Assembly: GCA_027618625.1 (NCBI GenBank)
Contig: JAQCER010000003.1
Location: 1-19,486 of the forward strand
Length of the DNA stretch: 19,486 nucleotides
Direction of reading: 5' to 3'
DNA from: Verrucomicrobiota bacterium
Lineage (GTDB): Bacteria; Verrucomicrobiota; Verrucomicrobiia; Verrucomicrobiales; DEV007
The position numbers and the translations under genes were made by a program. Below, piece by piece: positions 1 to 5,787 of the stretch (positions within the stretch are counted from its first letter, which is position 1; every line of letters starts with the position of its first letter). The notes beneath the pieces were generated by a model. That model did not search any database, was not told where the DNA came from, and saw nothing but the letters and a program-made list of their open reading frames with translations.

Positions 1-565
1 TGAAGATCAAATGACCGCCGACGATGATCGGGCAGCCGCCATTGCCGTGGACCGGAGTATATTTCAGCTCCTGATTCTTCCACAAGATCTCGCCGTTGCG
101 GTTCAGGCAAGCCGTTCCCATGTGGCCAAAGTGAACGTAAACGCGGTCGCCCTCCACCACCACCGTGGCGCTGGCATGGCTGTTCTTTTTATGGATCTGC
201 GGCGCGCCAGCTGCTGGCTGCTGAAATACCTCGATGTCCCAGAGGATCGCCCCGGTTTCGCCATCAATGGCCAGCGCTCGCAGTGACCGATCCACGTCCG
301 TGGCATCCTGGTCATCAACGGCAGCCACCGCGCTGGTCAGGAAAATTCGATCATCCACCACTACTGGCGAAGACCAGCCTTTGCCTGGCACGGGCGTTTT
401 CCACGCAATGTTTTCCGTTTCACTCCACGTCAGCGGCACATTGCTGGAAGTCGAGTGTCCATCGCCGCGTGGGCCACGGAATTGTGGCCAATCCTCCGCA
501 GAAGCAGCGGGTGCCCAGACCAGCGCCAACATTGAAACAACTGTTGTGGAAGGGAAAAATCTCAT
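1..565 (-). CDS. Exported PQQ-like beta-propeller repeat protein, N-terminal part (cut by window edge)
   Basis: Seen: an ATG at 565 opens a frame that stays open to the window edge (188 residues visible). It starts with a signal peptide (residues 1 to about 23, charged MRFF, hydrophobic core, cleavage near ASA-ED). The mature start reads DWPQFRGPRGDG, followed by a propeller-like pattern: IAWKTPVPGKGWSSPVV, RIFLTS, RALAIDGETGAILWD, and a second blade with SHASATVVVEGDRVYVHFG and CLNRNGEILWKN. Known: this WPQFRG start with WxxPxxGxxxSSPVV blades is typical of PQQ-binding-like (BamB-type) propeller proteins of Verrucomicrobia and Planctomycetes, which are exported and mostly of unknown role. 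Inference: a periplasmic or surface protein, possibly a scaffold or a quinoprotein without proven cofactor. It is divergent from the MBOAT gene with about 130 nt between starts. The C-terminal part is outside the window, so no catalytic assignment is possible. Confidence 0.87.
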   Translation of the reverse strand, partial: MRFFPSTTVVSMLALVWAPAASAEDWPQFRGPRGDGHSTSSNVPLTWSETENIAWKTPVPGKGWSSPVVVDDRIFLTSAVAAVDDQDATDVDRSLRALAIDGETGAILWDIEVFQQPAAGAPQIHKKNSHASATVVVEGDRVYVHFGHMGTACLNRNGEILWKNQELKYTPVHGNGGCPIIVGGHLIF

Positions 566-573
566 GGGCAGAA

Positions 574-600
574 CTTGTATTCTTTGAGTGGCTCAGGCAA
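574..600 (-). promoter_or_regulatory. Candidate promoter of the PQQ-propeller gene
   Basis: On the minus strand TTGCCT (600-595) lies 15 nt before TACAAG (579-574), which ends 8 nt before the ATG at 565. Each hexamer matches the sigma-70 consensus at 4 of 6 positions and the spacer is short, so this is weak evidence. No Shine-Dalgarno is seen, so if real the transcript would have almost no leader. Confidence 0.25.
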
Positions 601-695
601 GAGGCATCGTCCGCTCGGTTACATTTCGGTGGTTCCGGGCTTTCACTTTGCATTAAGAAGGGGTAGAACCTGCCGCCCCTGTCCATTCGCTTCTC

Positions 696-2159
696 ATGTT
701 GTTCCATACCTGGTCGTTCGCACTGTTCTTCGCCGTTGTCCTGGCGGGGTTCTTCGCGTTGGGCCGGACGCGCTACTGGATGCACTGGGTGCTCGGCGCA
801 TCCTATGCATTTTACGCATTCCAGACCGTGCCGATGCAGGGGACTGGTGCCTCCGCCGACTGGTGGCGGCTGTTCTACCTCGGCCTCGTCATCTTGTCCA
901 CTGCGCTGGATTTCCAAGTGGTGAATTGCATGGCGCGACTGACCGGCGATGCCGTGAAGCGCAAACGGAAACGGAAACAGTGGCTCGCCGTCAGCCTGGT
1001 CAACAATCTCGGACTGCTCGCCTTTTTTAAGTATGCCCTGTTCTTCCGCGACAATGCCAATGCCCTGCTGGCCAGCATGGGCCTCGGCCTGGAAGTCCCT
1101 CACCCGGATGTTCTGATGCCGCCGGGGCTTGAGTATCTGCTTCCAGTCGGTATCTCATTCTACACGTTCCAATCGATGAGCTACACCATCGATTTCTACC
1201 GCGGTAAAATCGATCGCGAACCCAGCTTCCTTCGCTTCGCCACCTTCGTCGCCTTCTTCCCGCAACTCGTCGCCGGGCCGATCGAGCGCTCGTCCAATCT
1301 CCTGCCGCAGTTCCGCCGCATGCCACAGGCGACGGTCGAGCAATTCTCCGAAGGCGCATCCCTGTTCCTCGTTGGCCTGTTCAAAAAAGTCGCCTGTGCC
1401 AACTATCTCTCACTCTACGTCGAGCGCATTTACAGCGATCCCGGCCAGGCAAGCGGAGCAGCACTCATGCTCGGCACCTTCTGCTTCGCATGGCAGATTT
1501 ACTTCGACTTCAGCGGCTACACAGACATGGCGCGGGGCGTCGCCCGCTTCATGGGCTTCCGCCTCATGCTCAACTTCAACCATCCCTATCTCGCCACCGG
1601 ACTGAGCGACTTCTGGGGTCGCTGGCACATCAGTCTCTCCACCTGGTTCCGCGACTACGTCTACGTGCCGCTCGGTGGCAATCGCCTTGGCGAAGCGAGG
1701 ACGTGCCTCAACTTGTTCATCGTCTTTGTCATTTCCGGCATCTGGCATGGCGCCGCATGGACCTTTGTCATCTGGGGCCTGCTGCACGCGATCGGCACCA
1801 TCGCCACCCGAGCATTGGAACGCTCCGACTGGTACCGCGATCACTTCCCTGACATGCTCAAACGCCTGTGGGTCTTTACCTTTGTCCTCCTGGGCTGGGT
1901 CTTCTTCCGCGCCGAGTCACTGGACGACGCCCTGCTCATCCTGCGGCGCATTTTTACCACTCCATGGACAGATCCCGAGTGCCCGCTGCTCATGCTCAGC
2001 CTCATCTTCGCCGTCTGGATCTACCAGTTCATCGCCGAAAGCAAAGCCCGCTGGCTGCTCGAATCCGCACCCTGCAAGATCATTCTCGCCGCAGCCATGA
2101 TCCTCTATCTCATGTTCTGCTCCACCGGCGGCGGCGCATTTATCTACTTCCAGTTTTAG
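696..2159 (+). CDS. MBOAT family membrane-bound O-acyltransferase (AlgI-like)
   Basis: Multi-pass inner-membrane acyltransferase of 487 residues, the usual size for AlgI/DltB-type proteins. Seen: the start MLFHTWSFALFF is the family's typical N-terminus and fixes the ATG at 696. About ten hydrophobic segments follow. The core motifs are present: GISFYTFQSMSY, the FVAFFPQLVAGPIER segment, NFNHPYLATGLSDFWGRWHIS and FRDYVYVPLGGN, with His311 in GRWHIS and His351 in SGIWHGAAWTF. Known: in AlgI-type MBOATs these two histidines are conserved and the WHG histidine is needed to move an acyl group (usually acetyl) across the membrane onto a polysaccharide. Inference: it acylates an exopolysaccharide or cell-wall glycan. 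The usual partner, an AlgJ/AlgX-like SGNH or DHHW protein, is not next to it; the next gene, trmD, is convergent 11 nt away. The acceptor cannot be told from sequence. Confidence 0.94.
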   Translation: MLFHTWSFALFFAVVLAGFFALGRTRYWMHWVLGASYAFYAFQTVPMQGTGASADWWRLFYLGLVILSTALDFQVVNCMARLTGDAVKRKRKRKQWLAVSLVNNLGLLAFFKYALFFRDNANALLASMGLGLEVPHPDVLMPPGLEYLLPVGISFYTFQSMSYTIDFYRGKIDREPSFLRFATFVAFFPQLVAGPIERSSNLLPQFRRMPQATVEQFSEGASLFLVGLFKKVACANYLSLYVERIYSDPGQASGAALMLGTFCFAWQIYFDFSGYTDMARGVARFMGFRLMLNFNHPYLATGLSDFWGRWHISLSTWFRDYVYVPLGGNRLGEARTCLNLFIVFVISGIWHGAAWTFVIWGLLHAIGTIATRALERSDWYRDHFPDMLKRLWVFTFVLLGWVFFRAESLDDALLILRRIFTTPWTDPECPLLMLSLIFAVWIYQFIAESKARWLLESAPCKIILAAAMILYLMFCSTGGGAFIYFQF

Positions 2160-2170
2160 CAGATCTGGAG

Positions 2171-2842
2171 TCACTCCCGGAGCAAATCGGGACGATTCTG
2201 GAGGGTGCGTTCCCGGCTGCGTCTGGCTTTCCACTCATCGACTTTGCCGTGATTGCCGGAAATGAGGATCTCAGGGACCTTCATGCCGCGAAACTCTGGT
2301 GGGCGGGTGTAGCAGGGGGCTTCCAACAGGCCGTTGGCAAAGGAGTCATCGCCGGCGGATCTGGCATCGCCCAGAACTCCGGGAAGCTGTCTGACGATGG
2401 CGTCGACAAAGACGTTGGCAGCGATGGCTCCATTGGACAGCACGTAGTCGCCGATGCTGATCTCGTCGTCGACAAGGGTTTCCACGACTCTGTGATCGAT
2501 CCCTTCGTAGTGGCCGCAAAGCACGATCAGGTGTTCCGCACTGACAAAACCCACGACTTCCTGCTGATTCAACCTACGCCCCTGCGGCGTCATCAACACA
2601 ACCCGACTCGCCTCGGTGCGCAGATGTTCGACCACGGCGAAGAAAGGCTCGGGTTTCATCACCATGCCCTGGCCACCGCCGTATGGTTCATCATCGACCT
2701 TGCGGTGCTTGTTGTCGGCGTAGTCACGCAGGTCGTGGACGCGCAGGGTGAGCAAGCCGCTCTGCTGCGCACGTCCCATGATGCTTTCGCTCAATGGGCC
2801 GCGGCACATTTCGGGGAAGATCGTGATGATATCGATGAGCAC
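2171..2842 (-). CDS. trmD: tRNA (guanine-N1)-methyltransferase TrmD
   Basis: Methylates G37 at N1 in tRNAs reading CUN, CCN and CGG, using SAM, which prevents +1 frameshifting; cytoplasmic dimer. Seen: 223 residues. The SPOUT trefoil-knot motifs are all present: DDEPYGGGQGMVMKPEP (GGGQGM at 55-60), LCGHYEGIDHRV (108-119), EISIGDYVLSNGA (127-139), RQLPGVLG with Arg151, and DDSFANGLLEAPCYTRP with Asp166 at the position of the catalytic Asp of the E. coli enzyme. It ends LISGNHGKVDEWK. The start codon is GTG at 2842, chosen because LIDIITIFPEM is the canonical TrmD N-terminus. No good Shine-Dalgarno is seen; the stop of prfB is 26 nt upstream, so the two are probably cotranscribed and perhaps translationally coupled. 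Many bacteria place trmD with rimM, rpsP and rplS; here it follows prfB instead. Confidence 0.97.
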   Translation of the reverse strand: MLIDIITIFPEMCRGPLSESIMGRAQQSGLLTLRVHDLRDYADNKHRKVDDEPYGGGQGMVMKPEPFFAVVEHLRTEASRVVLMTPQGRRLNQQEVVGFVSAEHLIVLCGHYEGIDHRVVETLVDDEISIGDYVLSNGAIAANVFVDAIVRQLPGVLGDARSAGDDSFANGLLEAPCYTRPPEFRGMKVPEILISGNHGKVDEWKARRSRERTLQNRPDLLRE

Positions 2843-2868
2843 CGATCAGGTGGTTGTGTTAGTCCAAA

Positions 2869-4030
2869 TCAATCCAAGTCGTCGTCGAGATCCACTTCGC
2901 CAGCCTTCTTGCCGCGAAGTTTGGCTTCGATGAAATCATCGATCTCGCCATCCATGACTGCGGAGATATTGCTGGTCTGTTCGCCAGTGCGCAAGTCTTT
3001 GACCATCTGATACGGCTGGAACACGTAGGAACGGATCTGGTTGCCCCATGCGATGTCACCTTTCTCGCCGTATTGGCGTTCCATCTCAGTGCGCTTCTTG
3101 TCTTCCTCGATCTGGAACAGCTTGGCCTTGAGCAGGGCCATTGCCCGCGCGCGGTTCTTGTGCTGGTGGCGCTCTGCCGTGCAGCGGATCAAGATGCCTG
3201 TGGGAAAGTGGCGCAAGAGCACGCCCGTCTCCACCTTGTTCACGTTCTGGCCGCCTTTGCCACCGGAACGCATGGTGGTAATTTCGTATTCGTCTTCTTT
3301 GACTTCGATCTCGATCTTGTCGGCGTCTTCACCGAGATCGGGCGTGACGTCGAGGCTGGCGAAGGAGGTATGGCGCTTGTTCGCGGCATCGAACGGCGAG
3401 ATCCTGACCAGCCGGTGCACACCCCGTTCAGTCTGAAGATAGCCATAGGCGTAATCCCCTGAAACCCGAATGGTGGCAGTGCGGATCCCTGCCTCGTCGG
3501 ATTCCTGAACCTCCATAACTTCGACGTTGAACTTGTGGCGCTCAGCCCAGCGGGAGTAGAGCCGATAGAGCATGCTGGCCCAGTCACAGGCCTCGGTGCC
3601 GCCAGCGCCGGCATTGATCGTCACATAGGCGCCGTTGCGATCCTGCGCTCCACTCATCAATTGCAGCAGCTCAAATGCCGCCAAACGCTTTTCAAGAGCA
3701 CGGAACTCTGTCACTGCTTCGCGGGAAAAAGCCTCATCGCCGGAATCCTCAGCAAGCTCGAACACCTCATCGAGCCCGTCGATTCCGCGTTCAAGCGCAA
3801 GGAAAGGATCGATCTTTCCCTTGAGTTGCGAGCGCTCTTCTACCGCTTTCTGAGCGGCTTCCTTCCGATCCCAGAAGTCGGGCGCCGCCATGAGGCCATC
3901 GACCTCCTCCAGCCGTCTTTGCAAGGTCGGCAGGTCAAAGATACCTCCAGAGTTGCCCCAGGCGCTGCTTGAGCGCACTGGTGTCACACGATTGTAAGTC
4001 TGCGGATTCGACCTTGTTGCTTTTCTCCAT
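2869..4030 (-). CDS. prfB: Peptide chain release factor 2, with programmed +1 frameshift
   Basis: RF2 ends translation at UGA and UAA. Seen: the gene is in two frames. Frame 1 runs from ATG 4030 for 31 codons and ends at the in-frame TGA 3937-3935. Skipping one T (3937) continues at GAC 3936 and gives a total of 386 residues, close to RF2's usual 365. The stop-codon-reading SPF tripeptide is at 211-213 ([15 protein letters not shown]) and the catalytic GGQ at 259-261 ([18 protein letters not shown]). The helical N-terminal domain 1 has [15 protein letters not shown]. Known: SPF, not PxT, marks RF2 rather than RF1. The downstream frame is also open further 5' (to 4176), but that extension bears no resemblance to RF2, whereas the 31-codon leader does. 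The start lies only 12 nt from the recO start on the other strand. No clear Shine-Dalgarno precedes the ATG. Expression is autoregulated by RF2 level through the frameshift. Confidence 0.96.
3934..3950 (-). promoter_or_regulatory. prfB +1 programmed frameshift site
   Basis: Minus strand 3950-3934 reads CTGGAGGTATCTTTGAC. It holds a Shine-Dalgarno-like GGAGG (3948-3944), a TAT spacer codon, the slippery CTT (3940-3938), and the TGA stop (3937-3935) followed by C. Known: this is the conserved RF2 frameshift cassette, in which the internal Shine-Dalgarno pushes the ribosome from CUU to the overlapping UUU when low RF2 makes it pause at the poor UGAC stop. All elements are intact, so the feedback loop is probably active. 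Confidence 0.95.
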
Positions 4031-4039
4031 AGAGGCTTA

Positions 4040-4067
4040 CTTATGTGGCGAAAGAACTGCATTTCAA
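4040..4067 (-). promoter_or_regulatory. Candidate prfB promoter lying inside the recO start
   Basis: On the minus strand TTGAAA (4067-4062; 4 of 6 to consensus) is 16 nt from CATAAG (4045-4040; 4 of 6), which ends 9 nt before the prfB ATG at 4030. The -10 hexamer covers the recO ATG (4043-4045). The start codons leave so little room that the prfB promoter must lie within recO, which adds support, but the hexamers are weak. Confidence 0.33.
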
Positions 4068-4645
4068 CTTCGAATCTTTTGGAAAAAGCTACCGCTATCC
4101 TCCTGCGCAGGATTCCACTGACCGACACCAGCCTCATCGTCCACTGGTCGACGGCGGAGCACGGGCTGGTGCGCACGGCGGCCCGTGGAGCCAGGCGCCC
4201 GGGCAGCGCCTACTCGGGAAAACTGGATCTTTTCTACGGTGCGGAGATTACCTTTACCCGCAGTCGACGTGGCGACCTGCACGCGCTGCGCGAGATCTAT
4301 GTACACGACTACCGGCGCGGGCTGCAGGAAAACTACGGGCGGATCCTGTGCGCCTCCTACTTTGCCAGGCTGCTGGAGATGGTGGCCGAGCCTGAATCGC
4401 CGATGCCTGAACTCCACGATTTGCTGGAACGTGCCTTCGGGTTCCTGTCAGGGAACGATGCCTCGCTGGTCGCGATGCGTCATTTTGAAAGAGAAGTCGC
4501 GCGGAACCTGGGAGTTTACCCCAGCGGCAAGACTTCTGCGATTGGTGCTCTCAGGCAAATGCTGCACAAGGAACCAGAACAACGGTCGGCATTGCTGCGC
4601 CTTCTTGGGGAGCAGGGCCAGTCTGAGGGTGGCGGGGGCAAGTAG
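4043..4645 (+). CDS. recO: DNA repair protein RecO (short form)
   Basis: RecO binds SSB-coated single-stranded DNA and with RecR loads RecA at gaps (RecFOR pathway). Seen: 200 residues with an N-terminal OB fold ([40 protein letters not shown], then [27 protein letters not shown]) and a helical C-terminal part ([35 protein letters not shown], then [16 protein letters not shown]). The ATG at 4043 is backed by AGAGG (4031-4035) 7 nt upstream; a TTG at 4079 would give the usual RecO start but has no ribosome site. Known: most RecO proteins are about 240 residues, many with a four-cysteine zinc site after the OB fold. Here only two cysteines exist (residue 6 and in ILCASY), so no zinc site. The protein ends soon after the helical domain. 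DUF58 follows 181 nt downstream. Confidence 0.86.
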   Translation: MWRKNCISTSNLLEKATAILLRRIPLTDTSLIVHWSTAEHGLVRTAARGARRPGSAYSGKLDLFYGAEITFTRSRRGDLHALREIYVHDYRRGLQENYGRILCASYFARLLEMVAEPESPMPELHDLLERAFGFLSGNDASLVAMRHFEREVARNLGVYPSGKTSAIGALRQMLHKEPEQRSALLRLLGEQGQSEGGGGK

Positions 4646-4771
4646 TAATTTTGCAGAGTGCCGCCGTACCAACAGGAATGTGGACACCACGCGATTCCGG
4701 TGCGCAGGTGCGGTTCGGTTTGGCTCGCCTTAAAGCCTGAGAGTCCTGAGCGGGACCGCAGGATCGCCAGT

Positions 4772-4800
4772 AGAGAACCTCTTGGGGGTTTCTTTCTTTT
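4772..4800 (+). terminator. Possible intrinsic terminator after recO
   Basis: GAACC (4775-4779) can pair with GGTTTC (4787-4792) leaving one bulged T, around the loop TCTTGGG, and the run TTTCTTTT follows. The stem is short and imperfect. It sits in the otherwise unassigned 181-nt spacer between recO and the DUF58 gene. A second small stem, TCCTG/CAGGA with inner CGG/CCG, lies just upstream at about 4744-4763. Confidence 0.33.
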
Positions 4801-4826
4801 CTGGTTTGCGTTAGTCTGAGCCCACT

Positions 4827-5765
4827 TTGGCAGATTCGAACAATAGTGATCCAGCAGCGGCGTTGCTCGGCGATGCTGAGCTCCTGCGACGGACGCGTGA
4901 GGCGGCGCGTGGCGTTGCGCGCTTGGTGCGGTTGCCTTTTCGGAACCGTGTGTGGAAGGGCGCTGCGGGCGAGTTTCAGGGTGGAGGAGCCGGCAGCTCG
5001 ATCGATTTTCAAGATCACCGGACTTATCTGCCGGGCGACGATCCTCGCCACATCAACTGGCAGGCATTCGCGCGCACAGGCAATTACACCATGAAACTCT
5101 ACCGCGAGGAAGTGCGCCCGCAGGTGGATGTGATCTTCGACGTATCGCGGTCGATGTTTGTGAATGAACCGAAGGCGTCGCGAAGCCTGGAGCTGTTCTT
5201 TTTCTGCACCGATTCCGCTACGCAGACCAGCAGTGCCATCAATGTGTGGCTGGCGTGTGGCAGACGGCATGCCTTGGTGCCGGACGACGCTCGCGAGGGT
5301 GATCGGTGGGTGAAAATGGCGATCGATCTCTGGCAGGATTCAGGAACCACGGCCACCGCGCCGATTCCCCTGATGCTGGGCGAATTGCCACTGCGCGCGA
5401 ATGCCCTGCGCGTGCTGGTCAGCGATATCCTGTTCCCTGATTCGCCCGAACGCATCGTGACCGCACTGACGACGCGCAACGGCTCCGGTGTAATTCTTGC
5501 ACCCTTCACGATCGAAGAAGAACGGCCGAGGTGGCAGGGCAACTACGAATTTGTCGAAGTCGAAGACAACAGTCGGCACACACGCCGAGTGGAGCCTGCG
5601 CTGCTGAAGCGTTATCGCAATGCATACGACCAGCACGTTACACAATGGAAGACCAGTTGCACCCGCCACTCCGTTGCCTTCGCGCGGGTGCCCGCCGAGC
5701 CGCCGCTGGAGCAGGCGCTCCAGGCGGAAGGGATCAGCCAGCGCGCGGTCGAGCCGGCTGCTTAG
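4827..5765 (+). CDS. DUF58 domain-containing protein (VWA-like fold)
   Basis: Seen: 312 residues. The DUF58 signature is clear: GEFQGGGAGSSIDFQDHRTYLPGDDPRHINWQ (PGDDPRHINW at 69-78) followed by YREEVRPQVDVIFDVSRSMF, where DVSRSM (105-110) is a MIDAS-like DxSxS motif for a divalent metal. The rest is an alpha/beta VWA-like fold (ALRVLVSDILFPD). No signal peptide or membrane helix. Known: DUF58 proteins usually sit beside a MoxR AAA+ ATPase and BatA-type VWA proteins and are thought to act with the ATPase in protein or metal-centre maturation. Here no MoxR gene is adjacent, which is unusual. The start is a TTG at 4827, the first start in frame; no strong Shine-Dalgarno is visible, so the exact N-terminus is uncertain. 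The gene is convergent with the M28 peptidase, 22 nt apart. Confidence 0.9.
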   Translation: MADSNNSDPAAALLGDAELLRRTREAARGVARLVRLPFRNRVWKGAAGEFQGGGAGSSIDFQDHRTYLPGDDPRHINWQAFARTGNYTMKLYREEVRPQVDVIFDVSRSMFVNEPKASRSLELFFFCTDSATQTSSAINVWLACGRRHALVPDDAREGDRWVKMAIDLWQDSGTTATAPIPLMLGELPLRANALRVLVSDILFPDSPERIVTALTTRNGSGVILAPFTIEEERPRWQGNYEFVEVEDNSRHTRRVEPALLKRYRNAYDQHVTQWKTSCTRHSVAFARVPAEPPLEQALQAEGISQRAVEPAA

Positions 5766-5787
5766 TTTAGCGGCACACCTTCGAACC

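Noticed and set aside
1868..3010. Long plus-strand open frame across the MBOAT end and trmD
   Set aside because: It is antisense to trmD and out of frame with MBOAT; both real genes have strong family motifs.
4031..4176. 5' extension of the second prfB frame beyond the frameshift
   Set aside because: It lies over recO coding DNA and does not resemble RF2; the 31-codon leader ending in TGA explains the gene fully.
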